A DNA stretch of 37,873 nucleotides from Treponema sp. (GTDB taxonomy: Bacteria; Spirochaetota; Spirochaetia; Treponematales; Breznakiellaceae). The notes below the pieces were generated by a model. It did not search any database. It saw nothing but the letters and a program-made list of their open reading frames with translations, and was not told the origin of the DNA. The position numbers were made by a program, and so were the translations under genes. The stretch is taken from positions 1 to 37,873 of the forward strand of contig WQXE01000002.1 of the NCBI GenBank assembly GCA_009784995.1. Reading direction: 5' to 3'. Positions 28,967 to 37,873 of this stretch are shown one piece after another (position 1 is the first letter of the stretch; each line of letters opens with the position of its first letter).

Positions 28967-29995
28967 ATGGAAGGTTTTATGAAAAAGATAATAATAATTT
29001 TTATCGCGCTTTTTATAGTTTTTTTCCTGTCATGTATTCCTAATGAAGTAGAAAATAACTTCCTGTCTCAGTATGAAATAATAATTGATGAATATGAAAT
29101 AGATTTGGATATATATCATAAAATAATAAATGAATTGCTTTCTAACTTTGATAAAATAATGAAAGACAACCAAACCAGCGTATATGCATATGACGCTTAT
29201 TTTGTATCAATGGAATATTTAAAAAATAACGAAGTTGTTTTTAGAATAAACCCTGAAATGAATACAATTCTTAGCGGAATGCAATTTTATATAGATGATG
29301 ACGGCAGAATAGGTTTTATTTTTGGCACAAAATTTCTTGACACATATAAAATTGACAGCAGCATACATTATTCAATATTAATCCATGAATGCAGGCATAT
29401 GCATGATTATCTGACAACCGGAGATTATTTTCTTAGCGCGGTATATGACGAAAAAATTAATTATCTGTTTGAAATGGACGCTTTAAGAATAGAAGCCGAA
29501 TTTATAAAATATTATCTTTACGGAAAATTTAATTTAAGCCAATTTGAACAATATATATTGGCAAGTTTTGAAGGAGACAATTTAAACAGCGCGTCAATGA
29601 TGATTCAAAGAGAACACAGGGATATATTCATGTATTTTTATGATTTGGAAATAAAATATTTTAATGGTGAAATATCAAGGGAAAACATAATCGAACAATT
29701 AATACATAATGGAAGTATTATCCTGGAGGACTATTATCATCCATATCCTGATTATGTGCATTTTTTTAATTATATCGGGCTTACCACATTTAATAAGTAC
29801 ATGATTAGATCATTTTCTTTTCTTGTTGATAATCCCGAAACTACAACATGGGAAGAAATTTTTAGAAAATACCCCGAAATCGAAAGAATACATTTATCAA
29901 TAATAGAAATTCAAAACAGAGACAGAATGGAACACACTCATTATTTACAGGAAGTAATAGATTACTGGGAAAGCGAGATATTAGATAACTTGTGA
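28967..29995 (+). CDS. Predicted lipoprotein with HExxH (zinc metallopeptidase-like) motif
   Basis: Signal peptide with lipobox-like FFLSC; SILIHECRHMHDY; downstream FEMDALRIEAEF. Confidence 0.6.
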   Translation: MEGFMKKIIIIFIALFIVFFLSCIPNEVENNFLSQYEIIIDEYEIDLDIYHKIINELLSNFDKIMKDNQTSVYAYDAYFVSMEYLKNNEVVFRINPEMNTILSGMQFYIDDDGRIGFIFGTKFLDTYKIDSSIHYSILIHECRHMHDYLTTGDYFLSAVYDEKINYLFEMDALRIEAEFIKYYLYGKFNLSQFEQYILASFEGDNLNSASMMIQREHRDIFMYFYDLEIKYFNGEISRENIIEQLIHNGSIILEDYYHPYPDYVHFFNYIGLTTFNKYMIRSFSFLVDNPETTTWEEIFRKYPEIERIHLSIIEIQNRDRMEHTHYLQEVIDYWESEILDNL

Positions 29996-30008
29996 GTTAT
30001 ATCAATAT

Positions 30009-30788
30009 ATGGAAAAAAAAACACAAATTTTATTAATTAATATTCTTTTAAGACCCGCTCTAATTTTCGCTGGTATAATGTGTATATGGTATTTTTTGGC
30101 GGTATCAAATTTTATTGGATATATAAGCTCTTTAAACTACGTCTGGGTTTTCGCGGGAGTGTTTTTAGTAATAATCGCTGTTTTATTTAATTTTCTGCTT
30201 TCGATATTTATAAAAACAAAAAAAATAATAAAAATTATTTGCGTAATTTTAATTATAAGTTTTTCACTTCCACTGGTTGTTATCGAAAGTCTGATATTTA
30301 TAAACGCGAGATCGCATAAATACGAAAACGCCGAATATATAATTATTCTTGGAGCGGGTTTATACAGGGGAGCTCCTTCATTAACTCTTTTAAGAAGAAT
30401 AAACGCCGCGATAAATTATTCAAACGAAAACCCTGATGTAAAAATAATTGTAAGCGGAGGTACAGGCGAGGGACAGCGTACATCCGAAGCGGCGGCTATG
30501 GCAAGAGTTTTGCTTAATAACGGAATAAATGCCGACCGTATTATAATAGAAGATAAATCATCCAGCACTTATGAGAATTTAAAATTTTCCGGCGAATTAA
30601 TTAGCGACTTAAATAAAAAGATTGTTATATCTTCTTCTGAATTTCATTTATTTCGCGCGAAAATTATAGCGAAAAAATTGGGATACAATGATGTCGGGGT
30701 ACTGGCAAGCAGAACGCCCGGTATTTTACTGCCGAATTATTATATGCGCGAATATTTCGCGATATTAAAAACAATATTTTTTGATTAA
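30009..30788 (+). CDS. YdcF/SanA-like DUF218 membrane protein
   Basis: TM segments then ILGAGLYRGAPSLTLLRRINAA..IIVSGGTGEGQRTSEAAAMARVLL..SSSTYENLKFS. Confidence 0.85.
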   Translation: MEKKTQILLINILLRPALIFAGIMCIWYFLAVSNFIGYISSLNYVWVFAGVFLVIIAVLFNFLLSIFIKTKKIIKIICVILIISFSLPLVVIESLIFINARSHKYENAEYIIILGAGLYRGAPSLTLLRRINAAINYSNENPDVKIIVSGGTGEGQRTSEAAAMARVLLNNGINADRIIIEDKSSSTYENLKFSGELISDLNKKIVISSSEFHLFRAKIIAKKLGYNDVGVLASRTPGILLPNYYMREYFAILKTIFFD

Positions 30789-30799
30789 AGGAAAACAAA

Positions 30800-31369
30800 A
30801 TGACAAAAAAAGCAATCGTATTAATGGCTGACGATTTTGAAGATGTCGAAGCGATTACACCTATCGATTACCTTAAACGCGCCGGAATAGAAGTAACGAC
30901 TGTATCAATTTCGCAAAACCTGGTTGTAAAAAGCAGATGGGGTGAAATACAACTTATAGCTGATACAAGTATAAATGAACTTCCAAAAAAACAAGACATT
31001 GGCATTTTTGACGCGGTAATTATACCTGGCGGAATGCCGGGAGCGGCTAATATTGCCGCGTCAGAAAAAGCCGGTAATTTAATAAAAAACATGGCAGCAG
31101 CGGGGAAATTAATCTGCGCGATTTGCGCTTCTCCTGTAGTGGTTCTGTATCCTTTGGGACTTATTAAAGGCAAAAAGTTTACTTGTTTTTCGGGTTTGGA
31201 AGAAAAAGCGCCGAAAGGAAAGTGGCAGGACTGCCGCGTAGTTACGGACGGCAACATTATAACAAGCCGGGCAGCGGGAACCTCAGGCGAGTTCGCTATC
31301 GCTATAATCGAAAAACTTTTAGATAAAGAAGCGGGCGAAAAGATCGCTAAAACTGTGATGCTAGTTTAA
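30800..31369 (+). CDS. DJ-1/PfpI family protein
   Basis: MADDFEDVEAITPIDYLKRAG, VIIPGGMPGAANIA, LICAICASPVVL nucleophile elbow. Confidence 0.92.
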   Translation: MTKKAIVLMADDFEDVEAITPIDYLKRAGIEVTTVSISQNLVVKSRWGEIQLIADTSINELPKKQDIGIFDAVIIPGGMPGAANIAASEKAGNLIKNMAAAGKLICAICASPVVVLYPLGLIKGKKFTCFSGLEEKAPKGKWQDCRVVTDGNIITSRAAGTSGEFAIAIIEKLLDKEAGEKIAKTVMLV

Positions 31370-31453
31370 AATTTATATAGGAAGAGTTCGCACGTAAAAA
31401 ATTAAAGTGAATTTATTTGTCCGCAGATTAACACGGATTAAAGCGGATGGCTT

Positions 31454-31624
31454 TTAAAGTTGCGAAAGTAACTTCTTAGTATATACCTCCCTACGGTTGG
31501 CGTGCTTTATGAAATTTGTTATATATGCCGCAAAAACGGCTTGTGCATACAATCCTGTTTTTTCTCTTGCCGCTTCATAACCTTCTTTACTCGTGAAGGC
31601 GTAAGTTGCCACTTTGTCTGCCAT
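31454..31624 (-). CDS. 56-aa small ORF, unknown function (not in supplied track)
   Basis: MADKVATYAFTSKEGYEAAREKTGLYAQAVFAAYITNFIKHANRREVYTKKLLSQL*; AGGGAG ribosome-binding site upstream of ATG. Confidence 0.5.
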   Translation of the reverse strand: MADKVATYAFTSKEGYEAAREKTGLYAQAVFAAYITNFIKHANRREVYTKKLLSQL

Positions 31625-31800
31625 AAAAATCTCCCTATAGTTTTACCGTTAAACATTTATTAAGCTATCAGTTTAGCTTTATTAAAATTTTGGCAAATCT
31701 TAAATCAACTGTCAAGTATTTTTTTAACATTCATTAATAACTTCTATTTTTGATTAATATAATCAAAAAACAGATGTTTTTTCTTTTTTTTACATAACAA

Positions 31801-31990
31801 GTAGACGGCGAAGCCTGAAAGTTATTTCGCAAAACTCGAGCCACCGAATAGGCGGCGAAGCGTTAATTTTGGGTTAAGCGAATTTGAGCAGGTTATAGGA
31901 CTTTGCGTAGCAAATGCCCCCTGCCCAAACTGTGGCGGAGCAAAATACCGCAGAGGGCGCGTTAGCCCAAACAGGCATTTTTGCGCTAAT
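31801..31990. other. GC-rich noncoding island of short hairpins
   Basis: GGCGAAGCC, TTTGCGTAGCAAA, GGGCGCGTTAGCCC within AT-rich surroundings; no convincing ORF. Confidence 0.6.
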
Positions 31991-32003
31991 CGTGTATTAA
32001 ATG
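31989..32003. repeat. Direct repeat flanking the TA module (left)
   Basis: ATCGTGTATTAAATG, 13/15 identical to 32839-32853. Confidence 0.6.
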
Positions 32004-32034
32004 AAGTACCAATGATTTATCTATAAAGATCATC

Positions 32035-32478
32035 CTAATCCAAATATTTCTTAATATTATTTTCAGAATAAATATTTACTATTGTTAACATTTTGTCAAT
32101 AACTTGCCCATCTGCCATATCTTCTGTAATTAGATATTCACAATTTGAATTTAAAGCCATGGTAATTATTAGGCAATCATAATAATTATATCCATATTGT
32201 TTATGTATCCTGAGAGCCTGTTTTATATTATCATTATCAATTAATGAAACAATACTATTTTCAATTATTTCATTTAGTGCTAATTCCACTTCTTCTGAAG
32301 ATTTATTGAATTTTTTAAAACAAATATTACTAAATTCATTTAATACTTGTGTACTGATTATACAATCATATTTTTTAATTGTTTCTTGTGAAATTATTTT
32401 CTTTTGTGGTTCATCATTTGAATATAAATAGATAAATATATTAGTATCAATAAATGCTTTAGCGCTCATTTGCTTCAT
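32035..32478 (-). CDS. PIN-domain toxin (VapC-like)
   Basis: AFIDTNIFIYLYSNDE, STQVLNEFSNI, YYDCLIITMALNSNCEYLITEDM. Confidence 0.88.
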   Translation of the reverse strand: MKQMSAKAFIDTNIFIYLYSNDEPQKKIISQETIKKYDCIISTQVLNEFSNICFKKFNKSSEEVELALNEIIENSIVSLIDNDNIKQALRIHKQYGYNYYDCLIITMALNSNCEYLITEDMADGQVIDKMLTIVNIYSENNIKKYLD

Positions 32479-32665
32479 CTCTATTGAATTTAAACCCTTT
32501 TGTTTCCAAACTTATTGCAGAAAAATTTTCATTTTTATTGTTTGGAACTTTTTCATTTGTAAGAATGATTACTTTCACAGGTGAAAATATTTTTGTCAAA
32601 TACTGTTGAGGAATATGTATTATTCCTCCATTTCCAACAACAGAATTAAATTCATATGCTTGCAT
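32459..32665 (-). CDS. Putative cognate antitoxin
   Basis: 68-aa ORF overlapping the toxin start by 20 nt; GNGGIIHIPQQYL resembles AbrB/MazE-type strands. Confidence 0.7.
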   Translation of the reverse strand: MQAYEFNSVVGNGGIIHIPQQYLTKIFSPVKVIILTNEKVPNNKNENFSAISLETKGFKFNRDEANER

Positions 32666-32773
32666 TTTAAAAACTCCTATAATTATTATACACTACTTTT
32701 TAATACCTTGCATTTCAATTTTATCATTTATTGTGTATACTTTTTCATACACTTTTCAAAAATTTATGGTACT

Positions 32774-32852
32774 ACTTAACGTTCTTGTTGTATATGATGG
32801 TTTTGCAACCCGAATAAAAGAAACCGCCAATAAGAATCATCGTGTGTTAAGT
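32774..32852. other. attC-like imperfect palindrome
   Basis: ACTTAAC (32774-32780) ... GTTAAGT (32846-32852), matching RYYYAAC/GTTRRRY, with inner TTCTTGTTG/CAATAAGAA pairing; 79 bp. Confidence 0.4.
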
Positions 32853-32996
32853 GCTGGTTTTGCATTCTTCATTAAGTTTATTATTTTTTAACTGAACCCA
32901 TGTTGACTTACCGTCTTTTTGAATTTGTAAAACAGTATATAAAATTGCTAAATGTAATAATGGTATGGATGGTTTCACAGTATATGTAAAACAATA
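32847..32996 (-). pseudogene. Possible 5'-truncated ORF remnant ending inside the attC-like site
   Basis: 49 open codons YCFTYTVKPSIPLLHLAILYTVLQIQKDGKSTWVQLKNNKLNEECKTST* with no start, directly after the DksA-like stop codon. Confidence 0.3.
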
Positions 32997-33392
32997 TTAC
33001 CTATTGCGTCTTTCTTCTTCGGATTTACATTCAATACACATAAGGGCGTAGGGAATCGCGATAAGACGATCCTGCGGGATACGTTTGCCGCACTTTATAC
33101 AATGACCGTACTTGCCCTGCTTAATACGCGTAATGGCGGATTCAATCAATTTAAGACGTTTTAATTCCTGAACGCCGATAGCTTCGATCATCTTCCTGTC
33201 GATATCATCTGACGCGATGTCGGCGACATCTTTGGGTTCCTCACCTTCCATGATTTCTTTAAAATCTTCACTGCTGGCAATCAGATTATCAACGATTTCA
33301 TTTCTTAGTGTCGTAAGAGAGGTTTCCATCTTTTCAAGGAATTCCTGATCAATCGGCGGGATCTTTTTCTTTTTTTTACCTGTCGCAGCCAT
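32997..33392 (-). CDS. DksA/TraR-type C4 zinc-finger protein
   Basis: IKQGKYGHCIKCGKRIPQDRLIAIPYALMCIECKSEEE. Confidence 0.88.
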   Translation of the reverse strand: MAATGKKKKKIPPIDQEFLEKMETSLTTLRNEIVDNLIASSEDFKEIMEGEEPKDVADIASDDIDRKMIEAIGVQELKRLKLIESAITRIKQGKYGHCIKCGKRIPQDRLIAIPYALMCIECKSEEERRNR

Positions 33393-33433
33393 AACACCCC
33401 CTCCAGTAATTTAATGGACACAATGCCACACTT

Positions 33434-34522
33434 TTACGCTTCTGTCAATAGTTCTTCCCCAAGTTTTAACAATGGAATTTTCGGCGCGGTAAGTTCCAGT
33501 ACAGCGGGAAAATCATCGGGCTGCAGTAAAATCGCTTCGCCGTCCATCTGCGCGAGTATGGGATGTTTAACCGTAAATTCAAGACGATGCGCGTTCAAAC
33601 TGATAACATTTTTGTCACCGGTATGTTTACCTTTAGAAACCTTGCCTTTAAGCGCCAATTTTTTTAAAAGCGGCATTTTTTTTATACCGCAGACATTGCG
33701 ATCATTGGGAAGAATCTTTTGCTGAGAACCATAAGTGCGATTGCCCGTTACACCCATCGCGAGAAGAAGCAATTTTTCTTTGAACGCGTGGGTTTCCTTA
33801 TTTTTATCATTAAAAACATGTACATCAAAATAATCTACCTTGTATTTACGTTCGTAAAATAAAGTCGCTATATCAATCCAGAGTCTGTAAGAATCGCCGG
33901 GGGTTTTGCCCTTCATGTTATTGGTCATGTGAGTTACATAAGCATCCAACCCTATAGACAATATATTAAACGCGAGGAAAGGTCCCTTCCAGTTTGACGA
34001 GCCGCTTTGAGCGGTTTTTAATTGAACAGCGGGAGCGTACTCTACATGGGACGGTTTTATAAGCAAGTCTAACGCTTTTTCCATACTCGCGTTTTCCGCG
34101 CCGTCATTGCCAGTCCCCATAGGAAGGCGTAAAACCGCCAGATTGGAAAGAACATTTTCCGGCGCGTTATAAAGCGCGTGCATAACCTCGCCGTGAGTTC
34201 CGTCTCCGCCGGCGCTGATAATTAAATAGAAAGGAACAGTATCTTTTTCGGCTCTATCGATAAGTGACCTTGTAATTTCACCCGCGGAACCCTTACCTTC
34301 GGTAAGATTCATCAAAACACTTTTATAAATTGGTCTTTTCGGATTAGCTTGAGCCTTTTCACGGTACTTGGTTAATGTTTTAATCCGGCTTTCCCACCTG
34401 GATTCAATTACATATCCCCCGGCAGCGGGGTTTACGATAATTAAACAACGTAAAGGTTTTTCCGGAAATACGAGAGAACGTTCGCAAATATCTGTTAACG
34501 CCTGAGTGAAAAAATAATCCAT
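33434..34522 (-). CDS. Diacylglycerol/lipid kinase catalytic-domain protein
   Basis: LIIVNPAAGG, ISAGGDGTHGEVMHAL, RLPMGTGND. Confidence 0.85.
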   Translation of the reverse strand: MDYFFTQALTDICERSLVFPEKPLRCLIIVNPAAGGYVIESRWESRIKTLTKYREKAQANPKRPIYKSVLMNLTEGKGSAGEITRSLIDRAEKDTVPFYLIISAGGDGTHGEVMHALYNAPENVLSNLAVLRLPMGTGNDGAENASMEKALDLLIKPSHVEYAPAVQLKTAQSGSSNWKGPFLAFNILSIGLDAYVTHMTNNMKGKTPGDSYRLWIDIATLFYERKYKVDYFDVHVFNDKNKETHAFKEKLLLLAMGVTGNRTYGSQQKILPNDRNVCGIKKMPLLKKLALKGKVSKGKHTGDKNVISLNAHRLEFTVKHPILAQMDGEAILLQPDDFPAVLELTAPKIPLLKLGEELLTEA

Positions 34523-34635
34523 AATGTAATTTTCACACGAAATTAGGAATAAAGCAAGTTTAATTTCATTTTTTAGAATTTTATGATAGTATATTATTGA
34601 AAATTATCGTAATTAAAAATAATCAGGAGGGTTTA

Positions 34636-36429
34636 ATGGCTATAAATCGATATAAAGGACAATATCCCAAAATAGGCATAAGGCCGACAATTGACGGGCG
34701 CCAGGGTCCTTTAAAGGTGCGGGAATCTTTGGAAACTCAAACCATGAACATGGCAAAAGCCGCCAAAACACTTCTGGAAAAAAATCTTTTTTATTCCAAC
34801 GGCGAACCTGTACAAGTGGTAATCGCCGATACAACAATTGGCAGGGTTCCAGAAACCGCCGCCTGCGCCGATAAATTCCGCCGTGAAGGCGTTGATATTA
34901 CTTTGACTGTAACTCCATGCTGGTGTTACGGCAGCGAAACAATGGACATGGATCCCAATACGATTAAAGGCGTGTGGGGTTTTAACGGTACAGAACGCCC
35001 CGGAGCCGTATACCTCGCGGCGGTACTCGCGGGTCACGCTCAAAAAGGACTTCCCGCGTTCGGCATCTACGGGCACGATGTTCAGGATTTAAACGCGACA
35101 GAAATCCCCGCGGATGTACAAGAAAAATTACTGCGTTTCGGCAGAGTCGCGATTGCCGCCGCTACAATGAGGGGAAAAAGTTATCTGCAAATAGGTTCGA
35201 TATGTATGGGAATCGCGGGCTCAATTATGAACTGCGGTTTTTTTGAAGAATATCTTGGAATGAGAGTTGAAAGCGTAGACGAAGTAGAAATAATCCGCCG
35301 CATGGAAAACGGCATTTACGACGAAAAAGAATTCCAAAAAGCACTAACCTGGACAAAACAATATTGTAAAGAAGGTTTTGACAAAAACCCGAGCGATCTC
35401 CAACGCTCCCGAGCCGAGCAGGATAAGGCATGGGAATTTGTCGTTAAGATGATGTGCATCATAAAAGATATGTTCATCGGAAACCCAAACCTTCCGGATG
35501 GATGCGAAGAAGAGCGCCTTGGACACAACGCGATCGCGGGTGGCTTTCAGGGACAGCGCCAGTGGACAGACTTTTATCCCAACTGCGATTTCCCGGAATC
35601 TATGATGTGCTCTTCATTTGACTGGGAAGGCGCGCGCGAACCTTATGTTCTCGCGACAGAGAACGATACATTAAACGCGGCTGGAATGTTATTCGGAAAA
35701 CTTTTAACAGGCACCGCGCAAATATTCGCGGATGTCCGCACCTACTGGAGTCCCGAAGCTGTAAAACGCGCGACCGGTTACGACTTACAGGGAAAGGCAA
35801 AAGAAGCGGGTGGTTTTATTCACCTGATAAATTCAGGGGCTGCCTGTGTTGACGCGTGCGGCGAAATGCGCGATACAAACGGCAATGCTGTAATAAAACC
35901 TTTTTGGGAAGTAAAAGAAGAAGACTGGAAAGCCTGCATTGGAGCTACAACATGGAATCCTGCGGATTTTGGATATTTCAGAGGCGGCGGGTTTTCATCG
36001 CGCTTTATTACAAAAGCGCAAATGCCTGTTACGATGTCTCGGCTCAACCTTGTAAAAGGAATAGGTCCCACCCTTCAAATCGCGGAAGGCTGGACATTAC
36101 ATCTTCCTGATGAAGTAAGCGAAATTTTATGGAAGCGCACAGACTACACATGGCCATGCACCTGGTTCGCGCCGCGCGTTACAGGCAAGGGCGCGTTTAA
36201 ATCCGCCTACGATGTAATGAACAACTGGGGAGCTAACCACGGCTCGATTTCCTTTGGACACATAGGAGCGGATTTAATCACACTTTGTTCTATATTACGC
36301 ATCCCTGTTTGTATGCACAATGTCTGTGAAGATCAGATCTTCCGCCCCGCTTACTGGAACGCGTTCGGCATGGACAAGGAAGGGCAGGATTACAGGGCGT
36401 GCGCGGCACTCGGACCGATGTATAAGTAG
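34636..36429 (+). CDS. fucI: L-fucose isomerase (start corrected to 34636)
   Basis: [65 protein letters not shown] ribosome-binding site upstream of ATGGCT. Confidence 0.94.
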   Translation: MAINRYKGQYPKIGIRPTIDGRQGPLKVRESLETQTMNMAKAAKTLLEKNLFYSNGEPVQVVIADTTIGRVPETAACADKFRREGVDITLTVTPCWCYGSETMDMDPNTIKGVWGFNGTERPGAVYLAAVLAGHAQKGLPAFGIYGHDVQDLNATEIPADVQEKLLRFGRVAIAAATMRGKSYLQIGSICMGIAGSIMNCGFFEEYLGMRVESVDEVEIIRRMENGIYDEKEFQKALTWTKQYCKEGFDKNPSDLQRSRAEQDKAWEFVVKMMCIIKDMFIGNPNLPDGCEEERLGHNAIAGGFQGQRQWTDFYPNCDFPESMMCSSFDWEGAREPYVLATENDTLNAAGMLFGKLLTGTAQIFADVRTYWSPEAVKRATGYDLQGKAKEAGGFIHLINSGAACVDACGEMRDTNGNAVIKPFWEVKEEDWKACIGATTWNPADFGYFRGGGFSSRFITKAQMPVTMSRLNLVKGIGPTLQIAEGWTLHLPDEVSEILWKRTDYTWPCTWFAPRVTGKGAFKSAYDVMNNWGANHGSISFGHIGADLITLCSILRIPVCMHNVCEDQIFRPAYWNAFGMDKEGQDYRACAALGPMYK

Positions 36430-36441
36430 GATGAGCGCGCT

Positions 36442-37566
36442 GTGAAAAAACTTTTAATAATCATCATAACATTACTAATAATAATAGCCGCGTGTGACAG
36501 ATCAAAAAATACGGCTGACGAAACAGAAGAAATTGAGATTGTTCAATTTGAACAAGAAGAGATAACACCTGTTATTTTTGGTTTAATGGAAAATGAGTTT
36601 AAGGCAACTTATGATATTGGCGGAATAGTTTACAGAATTAGAATACCTTCCGATATTGAAGTCCGTAAACAACCAATGCTGGATAGTGAAATAACACATA
36701 TTCTAAGAAAAGATACGGTTATAGAAATCGTAGGTGTGGATAATATTATGTATATTATCAGAAACGACAGCGAAGAAAAAATCTTCAGGCTCGCGATTAC
36801 ATGGGGAGAAAATCATTACGGTCCTCAAAATTACGGATGGGTTTTAAGTTCAGATTTAAATATCGAAGGATGTTTCATGTCCGAGCTGCAGATAATTAAT
36901 ACACAAAAAAACGAACAGGGAAATTTGATATTAGATGTATTACATACCTTTGACGGATATGAAAATGAATTTTCCATAACCGCGTTCAGATTAGGTGAAC
37001 AAAATGTTTATACATTTTTTTGGGATTATAGAAACGAAAACTTCCATTACAGCGGCAATCCCGGTTTGTATAAATGGAATGATGAAACAAAAGAATTATT
37101 CCACATATCATATATTATAAGTGACGGATATCAAGGCTGGCGGTATATTGTTACAAATGAATTTAAATACTTAATTAAATATTCAGAAAGAAGAAACTCA
37201 CAGTTGAATGGAGTAAATATCTGGAACCTGGAAAACGATGAAACAATCCTTTCAGGCAGATACTACGGAAACTTTAAACTCGATGGAAACACTGTAGAAC
37301 TCGCGAGATATTATGATACTTACATCAGCGACGGATGGCAAAACCATGAAGGATTGGATAACTGGATATACGGGAATTATCTTACCGACAACGAAAAAGC
37401 GTTCGGAAAAAACTTTATCGAAACAAATAAAATCCCCGATGATTTAATCGAGGAAGTTGAACAGGGCTACGGCATAAAGTACATAATGTTAATGATAATC
37501 ATAGAATATGACTTTGAAACAAATACAAGAAATATTATCGACGGCAAATATATTGTCCATTCGTAA
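36442..37566 (+). CDS. Hypothetical lipoprotein with SH3-like segment
   Basis: Signal peptide and lipobox-like IAAC; IEVRKQPMLDSEITHILRKDTVIEIVG resembles bacterial SH3. Confidence 0.6.
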   Translation: MKKLLIIIITLLIIIAACDRSKNTADETEEIEIVQFEQEEITPVIFGLMENEFKATYDIGGIVYRIRIPSDIEVRKQPMLDSEITHILRKDTVIEIVGVDNIMYIIRNDSEEKIFRLAITWGENHYGPQNYGWVLSSDLNIEGCFMSELQIINTQKNEQGNLILDVLHTFDGYENEFSITAFRLGEQNVYTFFWDYRNENFHYSGNPGLYKWNDETKELFHISYIISDGYQGWRYIVTNEFKYLIKYSERRNSQLNGVNIWNLENDETILSGRYYGNFKLDGNTVELARYYDTYISDGWQNHEGLDNWIYGNYLTDNEKAFGKNFIETNKIPDDLIEEVEQGYGIKYIMLMIIIEYDFETNTRNIIDGKYIVHS

Positions 37567-37576
37567 CTACCTTACT

Positions 37577-37873
37577 TTACTTAATTACAACATTAACAAG
37601 TTTGTCGGGAATTATAATCACTTTAACAACGGTTTGTCCTTCCAGCCATTTTTTAACATCGGGTAATGCTAACGCGGTTTTTTCAAGCTCTTCTTTTACT
37701 GTTCCTGCCGCGGCGGTAAACTTGTCGCGGATCTTACCGTTTACCTGAACTACAATGTTAACTTCGTTGTCATGTGTTAAAGCTTCGTCAAAAGACGGCC
37801 ACTTACAAAATGAAACAGATTCTTTGTTTCCAAGTTTCTCCCAAAGCTCTTCGCCAAGATGCGGAGCGTAAGC
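37577..37873 (-). CDS. leuS: Leucyl-tRNA synthetase, C-terminal 98 codons (runs off window; not in supplied track)
   Basis: Minus frame AYAPHLGEELWEKLGNKESVSFCKWPSFDEALTHDNEVNIVVQVNGKIRDKF...VNVVIK*. Confidence 0.92.
   Translation of the reverse strand, partial: AYAPHLGEELWEKLGNKESVSFCKWPSFDEALTHDNEVNIVVQVNGKIRDKFTAAAGTVKEELEKTALALPDVKKWLEGQTVVKVIIIPDKLVNVVIK

Noticed and set aside
34640-36110. Several antisense ORFs inside fucI
   Set aside because: Shadow ORFs of a strongly recognised gene; no start signals or family features.

Overview
The window looks chromosomal, from a Treponema-like spirochaete (inferred from protein families and composition; not tested). Core genes include tyrS, an Lpl-type sugar ABC transporter, a RecQ-family helicase, a GH3 glycosidase, asd-lysA-dapL, an MCP, ackA, a PfkB kinase, a DJ-1/PfpI protein, a DksA/TraR-like protein, a lipid kinase, fucI and the C-terminus of leuS at the right edge. 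Most interesting: (1) an intact transposon-like element at about 1571-3889 with 23-bp perfect terminal inverted repeats and an 8-10 bp target duplication. It carries an IS1595-type transposase plus a full-length HipA-like kinase as passenger, with a consensus TTGACA-17-TATAAT promoter overlapping one terminal repeat. (2) A tightly packed minus-strand block (24084->15663): OmpA, outer-membrane protein, FecR, two beta-helix lipoproteins and a CHASE2 adenylate cyclase. This may be an undescribed envelope-sensing cAMP operon; an MCP lies upstream and lysine/DAP genes follow 26 nt downstream. (3) A VapBC-like module flanked by near-identical 15-bp direct repeats. One lies in an attC-like imperfect palindrome next to a truncated ORF, and the other borders a GC-rich hairpin island, suggesting an integron-like cassette. 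(4) A three-copy intergenic inverted-repeat family. No tRNA, rRNA or CRISPR array was recognised. All family assignments come from reading the sequence by eye; no searches were run.
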